A program made the position numbers and the translations under genes. DNA of 64,000 nt from Bacillota bacterium (GTDB lineage Bacteria; Bacillota; Clostridia; Acetivibrionales; JANLFN01): positions 172,764-236,763 of the forward strand of contig JAEZTC010000006.1 in assembly GCA_023421675.1 (NCBI GenBank). Direction: 5' to 3'. The notes under the pieces were generated by a model. That model had not been told where the DNA came from. It ran no database searches and saw only the letters and a list, made by a program, of their open reading frames with translations. This document shows, piece after piece, positions 26,230-36,186 of this stretch; position 1 is the stretch's first letter, and each line of letters starts with the position of its first letter.

Positions 26230-27948
26230 ATGAAGGAAAGATCCCTTTATGAGGTTAGGGAAATAAAAGATTTAAAAGATATGCTCAATCAAAGTGCTAA
26301 ACTGTTTGCTGATAAAAATGCTTTTCTTGATAATAACTCCTCTGGGTTAGTCTCTGGAATTACCTATACACAATATAAAAATGATGTTGATTCTTTAGGT
26401 ACTGCTTTTATCAATATGGGATTGAAGGATGGTTTTATTGCTGTAATAGGAGAAAACCGATATGAGTGGTGTGTAACATATCTTGCAACCGTCAATGGAA
26501 CAGGTGTAATAGTGCCTCTTGACAAGGAACTCCCTGAACAGGATATAGAAAACCTTCTTAACCGCAGTGAAGTCTCTGCTGTAATATTCTCAAAGAAATA
26601 TTCAAAAGTAATGAAAAAGCTTTCTGAAAAACTCCAGACTGTAAAATATTATATAAATATGGATAATGCCAATGATGAAGATGGCGTGTTATCCTTCAGG
26701 ACTGTTTTGGAAAAAGGAAGGGAACTTCTGGATCAAGGGGATACCTCTTTTATCAATGCTCACATTGACAGTAATAAAATGAGTATTCTTCTTTTTACCT
26801 CGGGTACCACAGGCTTTGCCAAAGGTGTTATGCTAAGCCACTCTAATATCTGCGCAAATATAACTGCAGTTTGTACTACTGTTAATGTTAAGAGCAGTGA
26901 CACATCTCTTTCCATACTTCCGCTTCATCATACGTATGAATGCACCCTGGGATTTCTTACTTTTATTTACAATGGCAGTACAATAGCATTTAATGAAGGC
27001 CTTAAGTATATATCCAAAAATCTTAAGGAAGTAAAGCCTACTGTCCTTATTACGGTCCCTCTTATTTTGGAAAATATGTACAAAAAAATATGGGAACATG
27101 CATCCAAAAAGAGGGGTATGAAAACCAAATTAAAGGTAGCAATGTTAATAAGCAATATTCTTTATAACTATGGTGGAATTGATATAAGGAGAAAGCTTTT
27201 TAAACAAATTCATGATAATTTCGGTGGAAATATAAGACTAGTCATAACAGGAGCAGCAGCCATTGACCCATTGGTTACAAAAGGCTTAAGAAATTTAGGA
27301 ATACTAGTGCTGCAAGGGTATGGTCTGACTGAGTGTTCACCCCTGGTAATTGGAAACCGTGACAGGTATTATGTTGATGGTGCTGTGGGTCTTCCTCTTC
27401 CGGGTGTTGAGGTTAAGGTCCATAATATCAACGATTTGGGTGTTGGTGAAATTATTGTAAAAGGTCCGAATGTAATGCTTGGATATTATAAAGATGAAGA
27501 AGCTACAAACAAGTGCCTTAAGGATGGGTGGTTCCATACAGGTGACCTTGGAAAACTTGATAAGCATGGCTTCTATTACATTACCGGAAGATGCAAGAAC
27601 GTAATAGTGACTAAAAACGGTAAAAACATTTATCCTGAAGAGCTTGAGTCTTTCATCAACAGGAGTCCGTTTGTTCAGGAATCCATGGTGTGGGGATGTT
27701 ATGAGGAAAAGTCAGGCGAGACAGTAGTAAATGCACAGATTTTCCCCAACCTTGAACTTATAAAAGAAAAGCTTAAAAAGCATACCCTTACTAAAGATGA
27801 TATTACTGCGGTTTTTAATGATATAATTAAAAACATCAACAATGGTATGCCTCTTTATAAGAGAATTAGGAGCTTCAGTATCCGTGAAACCGAATTTATA
27901 AAAACTACTACAAAAAAGATAAAAAGATATAAAGAAATTGCAAATTAA
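26230..27948 (+). CDS. AMP-dependent acyl-CoA synthetase/ligase (FadD-like)
   Basis: A 572-residue adenylate-forming enzyme. The P-loop-like motif LFTSGTTGFAKGVMLSHSN lies at about residues 188-206, A5 QGYGLTECSPL, A7 GWFHTGDLGKLDKHGFYYITGR, and a C-terminal lysine (TTKKIKR). It activates a carboxylic acid as acyl-AMP and probably transfers it to CoA or a carrier. A long-chain fatty acid is the usual substrate of this subgroup, but that is inference. It is followed by a small membrane protein gene and a secA paralogue, an unusual setting. Confidence 0.85.
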   Translation: MKERSLYEVREIKDLKDMLNQSAKLFADKNAFLDNNSSGLVSGITYTQYKNDVDSLGTAFINMGLKDGFIAVIGENRYEWCVTYLATVNGTGVIVPLDKELPEQDIENLLNRSEVSAVIFSKKYSKVMKKLSEKLQTVKYYINMDNANDEDGVLSFRTVLEKGRELLDQGDTSFINAHIDSNKMSILLFTSGTTGFAKGVMLSHSNICANITAVCTTVNVKSSDTSLSILPLHHTYECTLGFLTFIYNGSTIAFNEGLKYISKNLKEVKPTVLITVPLILENMYKKIWEHASKKRGMKTKLKVAMLISNILYNYGGIDIRRKLFKQIHDNFGGNIRLVITGAAAIDPLVTKGLRNLGILVLQGYGLTECSPLVIGNRDRYYVDGAVGLPLPGVEVKVHNINDLGVGEIIVKGPNVMLGYYKDEEATNKCLKDGWFHTGDLGKLDKHGFYYITGRCKNVIVTKNGKNIYPEELESFINRSPFVQESMVWGCYEEKSGETVVNAQIFPNLELIKEKLKKHTLTKDDITAVFNDIIKNINNGMPLYKRIRSFSIRETEFIKTTTKKIKRYKEIAN

Positions 27949-27991
27949 TTTATAAATATTAAATAAATAATATTGAGGTAACCGACAAAAG

Positions 27992-28294
27992 ATGGGTTTA
28001 TTATTAGTGGCAGCAGGCTTTACTGCGTTCCTTTGGGTAACAAAGTTAATAGCGACCTTGTTTCTAAAGTGCTGCAGCTATTTAGATGATGATTTAGTAA
28101 AACTGCTTGAAAACTCAGCTGCTCTAAATAACTTTGTTATTTTTGCAGCGTTTAGTCTGGCATGTGTTTCTTTATTGTGCTCTTTCCTTCACATTTCCAA
28201 ACACGTTATTATATCCATGGATATAATATGTATATTAACATCTCTCATTCTGACAAGATTACACCGTCTTAACGATTCAAGCTGCCCTGCCTGA
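27992..28294 (+). CDS. Small membrane protein, unknown
   Basis: A 100-residue hydrophobic protein with about three membrane segments (residues 3-25, 45-64 and 70-88) and several cysteines (KCCSYLDDD, LACVSLLCS). GAGGTAAC lies about 11 bases before the ATG. I recognise no family. It sits 43 bases after the acyl-CoA ligase gene and 62 bases before the secA paralogue, so it is likely part of the same transcription unit. Confidence 0.6.
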   Translation: MGLLLVAAGFTAFLWVTKLIATLFLKCCSYLDDDLVKLLENSAALNNFVIFAAFSLACVSLLCSFLHISKHVIISMDIICILTSLILTRLHRLNDSSCPA

Positions 28295-28356
28295 AAGATA
28301 GTTTTTACAGGTTTTATTTTCGTACAAAAAACTAAATTTTTCAGGAGGGTATTTTT

Positions 28357-30750
28357 ATGTTCAAAAATCTTAAAAGAATAATACAGCATGTTCGATATGG
28401 CGAGGTTGAAGTTGATTTGAGCCATTATATGGAGGTGCTGAACAGGATAAATGAATTCAATATGAAGGATTTAAGTGAAAACGGATTGAAAGAGGTTTCG
28501 CTTAGACTCATTCAGCAGGCAAGAGGGGGGATGGAGCCCGATCTACTGCTTCCTGAAGCATTTGCTCTGGTAAGGGAAGCTTGTAAACGTGTTCTTGGGC
28601 TTAATCCGTTCGATGTCCAGGTTATAGCAGGGATAGCAATGTATAAAGGAAATATTGCTGAAATGCAGACGGGGGAAGGCAAAACCCTTACGGCTGTATT
28701 CCCTGCTTACCTGAATGCAATTGCCGGAAAAGGTGTTCACATACTTACTTTTAATGATTATCTTGCTAAGAGGGATGCTTTATGGATGGGTCCGGTCTAT
28801 ACTTATCTGGGCTTAACGGTAGGGTATGTGAATGAGAAAATGAGCCCTGAGTATAGAAAAAAGGCATATTTATGTGATATCACCTATGTAACTGCACGAG
28901 AATCTGGGTTCGATTATTTGAGAGATTCTCTTTGCTTCAATAATTCACAGCTTGTTCAACGTCCGTTCAACTGCGCGATAGTTGATGAGGCTGATTCGCT
29001 TATGGTGGACGAAGCAAGGGTACCGCTTGTTCTTGCAGGTAAAGAAGATGAACAGCAGAACATACCTGAAATCATGAATTATGTTGTACAGCAAATGATT
29101 GAGGGTAAAGATTTTGATATGGATGAGTATGAAAGAAATGTTCATATGACTGATAAAGGACTAGAAAAAGCAGAACTCATTCTGAACTGCGGTAACTTGT
29201 ATGATGCATCAAACATATGGCTGTTAAGTGCATTGAATTGTGCGCTTCATGCAAGTGTACTTATTAAGAAGGACCGTGATTATATAGTACGGAATAACAA
29301 AATAGAAATTGTTGATGAGTTCACAGGGAGGGTTGCAGATAAACGGCATTGGCCAGACGGACTTCAGGCTGCGGTTGAAGCCAAGGAGGGAATTAAGTCG
29401 GACCAAAGGGGAAGGGTTTTAAATTCAGTTACAATGCAGGACTTTATAAGCATTTACCCTAAAATCTGTGGAATGACGGGGACTGCTAAAAGTGCAGCGG
29501 AAGAATTAAAGGAATTCTATGGTGTGTATACTGTTATAATTCCTACCAATAAACCGTGTATAAGAATTGACCACAAGGATTTGATATTTACACATAATGA
29601 AGCTAAGCTTAAAGCCCTGGTTAAAGAAATAATTTCAGTAAATAAAACCGGAAGACCTATACTTATTGGTACTTCCAGTGTTATAGAATCAGAGTGGCTT
29701 GCAGATGAACTTAACAAAGAAGGTATCATTTGCAGTGTACTTAATGCAAAAAATGATGAGCTGGAAGCAGAAATTATAGCACAAGCAGGTAGGCTGGGAA
29801 TAGTTACGGTTTCTACCAATATGGCAGGAAGAGGAACCGATATAAAGCTGGGCGGGGAAAATGAAGAACAGCGTGAAGAAGTTGTAAAGCTAGGCGGCCT
29901 TTATGTTATAGGCACTAATAGAAATGAAAGCCTAAGAATTGATAACCAGCTCAGAGGACGTTCGGGGCGCCAGGGAGATCCGGGATCAACAAGGTTTTTT
30001 ACAAGTCTTGAGGACGATCTTATGATACGTTACAAGCTAAAAGACATTATTCCGGAAAAATATTACCCCAAACATCAGGATGGACCAATAACCAATAAGA
30101 TTATAATAAACAGGATTATCTGTGCCCAAAAGATTATTGAGGGACAGAATTTTGATATAAGAAGAAACCTTTATAAGTATTCCTCCATTACAGAATTGCA
30201 AAGGAAGTCTGTCCATAATATAAGGCTTGGACTGCTAAACGGAACGAGGGAACTTGATATTCTCAAGCGACAGTCTGCCGAGCGATGCAACGAACTAACC
30301 GCCAGATTTGGCCCAGCTGTGGTTAAAAATGCAGAAAGCCAGTTATTCATGTTCTTCTTAAGCAAATACTGGTCGGATTTTTTGGACTATGCTGCTTACA
30401 TCAAGGAAGGAATACATTTGGTAAGTATAGGGGGAGCAAACCCTTTGTATGAGTTTAACGCAAAGGTTTCAGCTGCCTTTGAAGAAATGAAGATTAAAAT
30501 TATAAGCAGTACGGTTAATACTTTTAATAAGGCTCATATAGATGAAAATGGAATCAATATGGACAAAGAAGGTCTCAAAGCCCCATCCTCAACCTGGACC
30601 TATGTTGTAGATGATACTGCCCAACAGTTTGGAATGCTTGGACTTCTCGGAAATGCGGTCGCTTATGCTGCAAACCCATTTCTTATACCTGCCCTTATAA
30701 TTACAGGGATAGTAAACAAGTTTTCAAAAAGAAAAAGTGATATTGAATAA
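28357..30750 (+). CDS. SecA-family preprotein translocase ATPase, SecA2-like paralogue
   Basis: A 797-residue SecA homologue: Walker A MQTGEGKTL (about residue 104), DEAD-type box DEADSLMVDEAR (about 209), the KICGMTGTA and GTSSVIESEWLA segments, and motif VI QLRGRSGRQGDPGS. It is shorter than usual SecA, has no C-terminal CxCxSGxxxxxCHG zinc tail, and instead ends with a hydrophobic stretch (GLLGNAVAYAANPFLIPALI, about 760-780) and basic residues. It is therefore likely an accessory SecA2 that may bind the membrane directly. No secY2 or glycosylation genes lie nearby; neighbours are an acyl-CoA ligase and small membrane proteins. Confidence 0.88.
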   Translation: MFKNLKRIIQHVRYGEVEVDLSHYMEVLNRINEFNMKDLSENGLKEVSLRLIQQARGGMEPDLLLPEAFALVREACKRVLGLNPFDVQVIAGIAMYKGNIAEMQTGEGKTLTAVFPAYLNAIAGKGVHILTFNDYLAKRDALWMGPVYTYLGLTVGYVNEKMSPEYRKKAYLCDITYVTARESGFDYLRDSLCFNNSQLVQRPFNCAIVDEADSLMVDEARVPLVLAGKEDEQQNIPEIMNYVVQQMIEGKDFDMDEYERNVHMTDKGLEKAELILNCGNLYDASNIWLLSALNCALHASVLIKKDRDYIVRNNKIEIVDEFTGRVADKRHWPDGLQAAVEAKEGIKSDQRGRVLNSVTMQDFISIYPKICGMTGTAKSAAEELKEFYGVYTVIIPTNKPCIRIDHKDLIFTHNEAKLKALVKEIISVNKTGRPILIGTSSVIESEWLADELNKEGIICSVLNAKNDELEAEIIAQAGRLGIVTVSTNMAGRGTDIKLGGENEEQREEVVKLGGLYVIGTNRNESLRIDNQLRGRSGRQGDPGSTRFFTSLEDDLMIRYKLKDIIPEKYYPKHQDGPITNKIIINRIICAQKIIEGQNFDIRRNLYKYSSITELQRKSVHNIRLGLLNGTRELDILKRQSAERCNELTARFGPAVVKNAESQLFMFFLSKYWSDFLDYAAYIKEGIHLVSIGGANPLYEFNAKVSAAFEEMKIKIISSTVNTFNKAHIDENGINMDKEGLKAPSSTWTYVVDDTAQQFGMLGLLGNAVAYAANPFLIPALIITGIVNKFSKRKSDIE

Positions 30751-30822
30751 ATTGAAGTGTAAGGTTAACTTCCAACGTTTAATAATTTGAGAAAACTTTT
30801 TATTATATTCGGAGGAAGAAAA

Positions 30823-31347
30823 ATGAGAAACAAAAATCGTTTCGCTGGCATCACACTGGTTTTAATCGGATGTCTATTACTGCTTGCAAACTCTTTATTG
30901 AATATTTTTGATTCTGGAGAAAGAATATGGCCTTATACGGTTATATGTATGGGTATAATTCTGGAAGCAGCATATTTTTATACAAGGAAGGCATCTGCAC
31001 TGCTTATACCGGGTGCTATACTTTGTGCCAATGGACTTTTGTTTGTGTTTGAAGTCAATACAAACTGGGAGCATGCAGCCTTTACATGGCCTGTTTACAC
31101 TTTGGGAGTAGCCATTGGATTATTTCAGTACTATATATGTGGTAACAAAAACAGAGGAGTTTTTTTCTCAATGATGATGCTTTTATCCATAACTGTATTA
31201 GGGTTGATAATTGCAGCTTTTGAGATTCTTTCCTGCTGGGAGTACTTTGGTGGTGTTATGCCTGCGGTTATTTTTATAGGTCTTGGATTGGCGACTTTAC
31301 TTATAAAACAAAAAAATATTAACACAACGAACGAAAATATGAAGTAA
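30823..31347 (+). CDS. DUF5668/LiaI-like membrane protein
   Basis: A 174-residue protein with about six membrane helices, starting FAGITLVLIGCLLLLANSL as in DUF5668/LiaI-type proteins, and with conserved WPYTVICMG and TWPVYTLG segments. ATG 30823 is chosen for GGAGGA 6-7 bases upstream; an in-frame TTG at 30787 is rejected. It is a close paralogue of the next gene. LiaI-like proteins often take part in envelope stress responses; the role here is not shown. It follows the secA paralogue by about 70 bases. Confidence 0.7.
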   Translation: MRNKNRFAGITLVLIGCLLLLANSLLNIFDSGERIWPYTVICMGIILEAAYFYTRKASALLIPGAILCANGLLFVFEVNTNWEHAAFTWPVYTLGVAIGLFQYYICGNKNRGVFFSMMMLLSITVLGLIIAAFEILSCWEYFGGVMPAVIFIGLGLATLLIKQKNINTTNENMK

Positions 31348-31408
31348 TACTTAAATAATTTACGTATAATTATTTGATTGTGAAATTAATATATGGAGGG
31401 TAATTCAA

Positions 31409-31924
31409 ATGCGCAAGCAAAATATGTTTTTTGGAATTCTGTTCATTTTAATCGGATGTGCTTTGTTATTTACTAATTATGTTTTGGATATTCAGATATT
31501 TGATTTTGGTCAAAATGATTTCTGGCCTTTTATAGTTATAGGGGTTGGTGTAATATTTGAGGCATCTTATTTCTTATCACGCAGAGCTCCAGGGCTACTG
31601 GTTCCGGGGGGTATTATAACGGTCTGCGGACTGTTGTTCCTGTTTGAGGTCGCAACAAATTGGAAATATGCAGCATATACATGGCCTGTTTACATTTTTT
31701 CTGTGGCCTTCGGATTGTTCCAGCTTTACTTTTTCGGTGCAAGAAGAAAAGGTCTTCTTATTGCAGCATCAATTGTACTTCTTACAACAGGTATTGGAGT
31801 AATTATAGCTTTATTTCAGAGCCTTTCAAAGTGGTCGGATTTTGGAAGTATTGTATTAGCTGCATTCCTTATCATAGTAGGACTGGTTGTTGTATTCGGA
31901 AAAGGTAAAAAGATCAGTGCATAA
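31409..31924 (+). CDS. DUF5668/LiaI-like membrane protein, tandem paralogue
   Basis: A 171-residue membrane protein, clearly related along its length to the previous gene product (FGILFILIGCALLFTNY; FWPFIVIGVGVIFEASYF; LLFLFEVATNWKYAAYTWPVY). The pair looks like a tandem duplication followed by divergence. GGAGGGT precedes the ATG by about 7 bases. A clear terminator follows, which closes the acyl-CoA ligase/secA2-like region. Confidence 0.7.
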   Translation: MRKQNMFFGILFILIGCALLFTNYVLDIQIFDFGQNDFWPFIVIGVGVIFEASYFLSRRAPGLLVPGGIITVCGLLFLFEVATNWKYAAYTWPVYIFSVAFGLFQLYFFGARRKGLLIAASIVLLTTGIGVIIALFQSLSKWSDFGSIVLAAFLIIVGLVVVFGKGKKISA

Positions 31925-31947
31925 TGGTTATTATCAGTTAAGTATAG

Positions 31948-31982
31948 CAAAAGACCGGGTTTTATAGCCTGGTCTTTTTATT
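31948..31982 (+). terminator. Terminator closing the secA2-like region
   Basis: AAAAGACC-GG / CC-GGTCTTTTT stem with a short AT loop and a T-run. Confidence 0.85.
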
Positions 31983-32085
31983 TAATCCTTTTGTTATTAA
32001 CTTTTGTTTATTGTGGTATAATATGGACCATGAAAGATGTATTTAAAATGAACTTTTGTTTATGATAAGCCACTGGAGGAACAGA

Positions 32086-32952
32086 ATGATTATTGCAGAT
32101 GACTGGAAGGATTATGAACTTTTAGATACAGGGAATGGTGAAAAACTGGAGCGCTGGGGAAAAACAATTTTGATAAGACCTGATCCCCAAATAATTTGGC
32201 CTTCATCAGGTCAGGAAAAGCTATGGAAAAAGGCAGATGCCCATTATCACAGAAGCAGCAGCGGAGGTGGAAAGTGGGAATATTTAAATAAAGTACCTGA
32301 TAAGTGGACAATATCTTATGATAAGCTTTCATTTCACATAAAACCTACTGATTTCAAGCATACTGGGTTATTCCCGGAGCAGGCTGCCAACTGGAAATGG
32401 ATAATAGAAAAGATAAAATCCCGAAAAGGTCCTGTTAGTGTACTTAATTTATTTGCATATACCGGAGGAGCAACTGTAGCAGCAGCATATGCAGGAGCTG
32501 AGGTGTGCCATGTTGATGCTGCAAAAGGCATGGTAAATTGGGCGAAGGAAAACATAGAACTATCAGGGCTGAAAGATAGACCTGTAAGGTTTATAACAGA
32601 TGATGTCATTAAATTCGTACAAAGGGAAAAAAGAAGAGGAAAGGTTTATGATGCGGTAATAATGGATCCTCCATCGTATGGAAGAGGTCCAAGAGGAGAA
32701 ATATGGAAGATAGAGGATGCTCTTTATGGATTTATGGAGGAATGCTTAGACATACTATCACCTGAGCCTTTATTTGTACTTATAAACTCTTATACAACAG
32801 GTTTTTCGCCCACGGTTCTTTCGAATATACTGAAAATGCTTATTGAAAATAAATATGGCGGAAAGTCATCCTGTGGAGAGGTAGGCATACCGGTAACTGC
32901 AACAAAACTGATTTTACCCTGTGGAATTTATGGCAGGTGGGAGGCTTTATAA
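32086..32952 (+). CDS. RlmI-like class I SAM-dependent methyltransferase
   Basis: A 288-residue methyltransferase with SAM motif I NLFAYTGGATVAAAYAG (about residues 122-138), motif II HVDAAKGMVNWAKEN, and motif IV VIMDPPSYGRGPRGE. This matches COG1092 proteins, which include the 23S rRNA m5C methyltransferase RlmI, though the N-terminal PUA domain is missing or replaced here, so the target base is uncertain. ATG 32086 follows CTGGAGGA. It is followed after one base by a pseudouridine synthase gene. Confidence 0.82.
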   Translation: MIIADDWKDYELLDTGNGEKLERWGKTILIRPDPQIIWPSSGQEKLWKKADAHYHRSSSGGGKWEYLNKVPDKWTISYDKLSFHIKPTDFKHTGLFPEQAANWKWIIEKIKSRKGPVSVLNLFAYTGGATVAAAYAGAEVCHVDAAKGMVNWAKENIELSGLKDRPVRFITDDVIKFVQREKRRGKVYDAVIMDPPSYGRGPRGEIWKIEDALYGFMEECLDILSPEPLFVLINSYTTGFSPTVLSNILKMLIENKYGGKSSCGEVGIPVTATKLILPCGIYGRWEAL

Positions 32953-32953
32953 G

Positions 32954-33622
32954 TTGAAAATAATTTTTGAAGACAACCATCTGCTGGTAGTTGAAAAGCC
33001 TGTTAATATACCATCACAGCAAGATGAATCAGGCGATCCGGATATGTTGACTCTTTTAAAGGAAGATATTAAACAACGGTACAATAAGCCGGGGAATGTG
33101 TTTTTGGGACTTGTACACAGGTTGGATAGGCCTGTTGGCGGGGTAATGGTTTTTGCCAAAACCTCAAAAGCAGCATCAAGGCTTTCTGAACAGGTAAGAA
33201 ACAGAACCTTTAAAAAGACCTATCTTGCGGTTGTTCATGGATTTATGGATAAGCAGGAAGGTACACTAAAAAACTATCTTTTAAAGGATAATGATAAAAA
33301 TATCGTTAAAGCTGTTGATGAGAATACAGAGGGTTCAAAGCTTGCTGTACTGGATTATATGGTTGTTTCGTCCTGCCAGAATCTGAGCCTGGTAAAAATA
33401 AACTTACATACGGGTAGGCCACATCAGATACGGGTACAGTTTGCAGAAACGGGTCACTCGTTGTTGGGAGATAGAAAATATGGTTCGAAACTAAGTAAGG
33501 ATGGACAGCAGCTAGCTTTGTGGTCACATGAACTGGTAATAGAACATCCTACGTTAAAAACCGAACTTAAATTTGAAAGCAGTCCCCCTGATATTGTTCC
33601 GTGGAGCTATTTCAAATATTGA
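32954..33622 (+). CDS. RluA-family pseudouridine synthase
   Basis: A 222-residue RNA-modifying enzyme. The catalytic Asp lies in GLVHRLDRPVGGVMVFAKT (about residues 55-73), the RluA/RluD motif II, and the later LHTGRPHQIRVQFAETGHSLLGDRKYG is motif III. No S4 domain is present, so it is a short RluA type. It starts with TTG at 32954 with GGGAGG 9 bases upstream, immediately after the methyltransferase stop; the two are probably translated together and act on rRNA or tRNA. Confidence 0.88.
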   Translation: MKIIFEDNHLLVVEKPVNIPSQQDESGDPDMLTLLKEDIKQRYNKPGNVFLGLVHRLDRPVGGVMVFAKTSKAASRLSEQVRNRTFKKTYLAVVHGFMDKQEGTLKNYLLKDNDKNIVKAVDENTEGSKLAVLDYMVVSSCQNLSLVKINLHTGRPHQIRVQFAETGHSLLGDRKYGSKLSKDGQQLALWSHELVIEHPTLKTELKFESSPPDIVPWSYFKY

Positions 33623-33669
33623 ATAATTGATTGACTTACATAAAACATTAATTATTGATGGAGGGCACA

Positions 33670-34842
33670 ATGCCTAAGATTGATTTGATTGCTACAACGG
33701 CCTTTGGTATAGAAGCAGTAACAGCAAGAGAGCTTGCTAAATTAGGGTATGAAGACCAGATGGTTGAAAATGGAAGGGTGCTTTATAGAGGAGATGAAAG
33801 CGCAATCTGTAAAAGCAATATGTGGTTAAGAACTGCAGAAAGAGTGCTTATCAGAATGGGTGAATTCACTGCACTTTCGTTTGAAGAGCTGTTCGAAAAA
33901 ACAAAAGCGCTTCCCTGGGATGAATGGCTGCCTGAAAATGCAGAATTCCCTGTGGAAGGAAAATCTATAAAGTCAAAACTGTTCAGTGTTCCAGACTGCC
34001 AGGCTATAGTAAAAAAAGCGGTTGTTGAAAAAATGAAACAAAAATATAAGAAGCAGTGGTTTGAAGAAAACGGACCCAAATATGTAATAGAGGTTGCGCT
34101 GTTAAAAGATGTTGCAACCCTTACAATAGATACTAGCGGATCCGGACTTCACAAAAGGGGGTACAGAAAACTTGTGGGTGAAGCACCGCTTAAGGAAACA
34201 CTGGCCTCAGCAATGCTTCTTATCAGCAGATGGAATAGGGACAGAATACTTGTAGATCCTTTTTGCGGTACTGGAACCATACCGATAGAAGCAGCTCTTA
34301 TCGGACGGAATATTGCGCCCGGATTAAAAAGGGAATTTGCTTCTGAAAAGTGGCCCAGAATTCCAAGCAAGCTGTGGGAGGATGTCAGAAATGAGGCTGA
34401 AAGTCTTGTGGAGCCGGACACAGAACTGAACATACAGGGGTATGATATAAGTGAAGACGCTTTGAGTTTGGCCCGCTATCATGCAAAACAGGCAGGCGTA
34501 GAATCTGTAGTTCATTTACAGAAAAGAGCGGTAGCCGATTTGAGTTCTCATTATAAATATGGAATAATAATGTGCAATCCTCCTTATGGAGAGCGCCTTG
34601 GCGAACTTAAGGATGTTGAAAAACTTTATAAACAAATGGGTTCGGTATTTAAAAAACTGGACATGTGGTCATATTATATAATTTCTTCACACCCTGAATT
34701 TGAAAAGTTTTTCGGACGAAGAGCAGATAAAAAGAGAAAGCTTTATAATGGAAGAATTCAATGCAACTATTTTCAGTATTTTGGACCACCACCACCAAGA
34801 AACAGAACCAGGACTGAAGAAGAAACCAATAAAAATGTTTGA
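33670..34842 (+). CDS. THUMP-domain 23S rRNA (guanine-N2) methyltransferase, RlmL/YpsC-like
   Basis: A 390-residue protein with an N-terminal ferredoxin-like/THUMP region (about 1-160), then a methyltransferase domain with DPFCGTGTIPIEAALIGRNIAPG (about 195-217) and the N2-guanine-type motif MCNPPYGERLG. This is the architecture of RlmL N-terminal halves and Bacillus YpsC. ATG 33670 follows GGAGGG. It continues a run of three RNA-modification genes. Confidence 0.88.
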   Translation: MPKIDLIATTAFGIEAVTARELAKLGYEDQMVENGRVLYRGDESAICKSNMWLRTAERVLIRMGEFTALSFEELFEKTKALPWDEWLPENAEFPVEGKSIKSKLFSVPDCQAIVKKAVVEKMKQKYKKQWFEENGPKYVIEVALLKDVATLTIDTSGSGLHKRGYRKLVGEAPLKETLASAMLLISRWNRDRILVDPFCGTGTIPIEAALIGRNIAPGLKREFASEKWPRIPSKLWEDVRNEAESLVEPDTELNIQGYDISEDALSLARYHAKQAGVESVVHLQKRAVADLSSHYKYGIIMCNPPYGERLGELKDVEKLYKQMGSVFKKLDMWSYYIISSHPEFEKFFGRRADKKRKLYNGRIQCNYFQYFGPPPPRNRTRTEEETNKNV

Positions 34843-34914
34843 CTTATATAGTGTATTAACTTATCATAGTTTAATAATAGGGATCAATGTAGAATGGTAG
34901 GGAGGAGTATGAAT

Positions 34915-36186
34915 ATGCTTCTTAAGGTAGCTAAGTCAACTGTTAACGGGAAAGTCAGAATACCAGGTTCAAAATCGCATACTATAAGAGCTCTTTTTAT
35001 CTCAAGCCTTTCAGAAGGAAAATCTGAAATTATTTCACCACTTATTTCAAATGATGCATTATCTGCTGTAGATACTTGTATCAACATGGGAGCCAAAATT
35101 GATAAGCTGGATGGAAAATATATTGTTGAGGGTTTTGGGAAAAAACCAATAACTCCCGATGATATTATAAACGTAGGCAATTCAGGTACTACGCTAAGAT
35201 TTGCCGTAATGGCTGCAACTCTGGGGGAAGGCTATTCTGTTTTTACTGGTGACTATCAGATTAGAAGAAGACCGCTTAAGCCCTTGCTTGACACAATCAA
35301 TGACCTTGGAGGTCTCGCTTTTTCATCCAAGGGTAACGGAATGGCACCTGTAGTTATAAAAGGGCGTGCAAAAGGCGGAAAAACATCTTTAAATTCAGTT
35401 ACATCACAATACCTCTCTTCTGTTTTAATAAGTTCACCGCTTTTGGAAAAGGATACAGAAATCGATATAACCTGCCTTAATGAAGTGCCATATGTCGAGA
35501 TGACTTTATGGTGGCTTGACAAGCAGGGAATTAAATATGAAAACAATGATTTTAAAAGCTTCGTTATAAAAGGTTCACAGCAATATAGACCTTTTAATAT
35601 GTCTATTCCTGGAGATTTTTCTTCTGCAACCTTTTTCATGGTACAGGCAGCAATATCGGGTGGGGAGTTTTTTTTGGAAAACCTTGATATGACCGATCCT
35701 CAGGGAGATAAGCTAGTTTTATCCATACTTAAAGATATGGGAGCAGAGGTTCAGATGTTTGATAATATGATAAGAATCAAGGGAAAAACCCTTAAAGGTA
35801 TTGAAATTGACATGAATTCAATCCCTGATGCACTTCCGGCAATGGCAGTCGCGGGTTGCTTTGCCCAGGGGGAGACAAGGCTTTTAAATGTTCCTCAGGC
35901 CAGACTTAAGGAGACCGATAGAATCCATACAATGTGTGAAGAACTTAAAAAAATGGGTGCAGATATTGAGGAACTTGCTGACGGTCTTATTATAAGACAA
36001 AGCAAGCTTAAAGGCTGCAGAGTATGTGGGCATGATGACCATAGAATAGTTATGGCACTTGCAGTTGCAGGCATGAATACAGAGGGTGAAACAATAATAG
36101 ATACGGCTGAAGCAATGAATGTTACTTTTCCTGAGTTCGTGGATTTGATGCGTTCTTGCGGAGGGAAAATGGAGTTGATGGAATGA
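34915..36186 (+). CDS. aroA: EPSP synthase (3-phosphoshikimate 1-carboxyvinyltransferase)
   Basis: A 423-residue enzyme that transfers enolpyruvyl from PEP to shikimate-3-phosphate. Substrate residues are in IPGSKSHTIRA (Lys, Ser, Arg near the N-terminus), GNSGTTLRFAVMAA, DYQIRRRPL, SVTSQYLSSVL, GDFSSATFF, LKETDRIHTM and DDHRIVMALAV. ATG 34915 has GGAGGA 8 bases upstream, better than the ATG at 34909. It overlaps the shikimate kinase-like gene by ATGA. Core motifs look intact, in contrast to the next two genes. Confidence 0.9.
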   Translation: MLLKVAKSTVNGKVRIPGSKSHTIRALFISSLSEGKSEIISPLISNDALSAVDTCINMGAKIDKLDGKYIVEGFGKKPITPDDIINVGNSGTTLRFAVMAATLGEGYSVFTGDYQIRRRPLKPLLDTINDLGGLAFSSKGNGMAPVVIKGRAKGGKTSLNSVTSQYLSSVLISSPLLEKDTEIDITCLNEVPYVEMTLWWLDKQGIKYENNDFKSFVIKGSQQYRPFNMSIPGDFSSATFFMVQAAISGGEFFLENLDMTDPQGDKLVLSILKDMGAEVQMFDNMIRIKGKTLKGIEIDMNSIPDALPAMAVAGCFAQGETRLLNVPQARLKETDRIHTMCEELKKMGADIEELADGLIIRQSKLKGCRVCGHDDHRIVMALAVAGMNTEGETIIDTAEAMNVTFPEFVDLMRSCGGKMELME

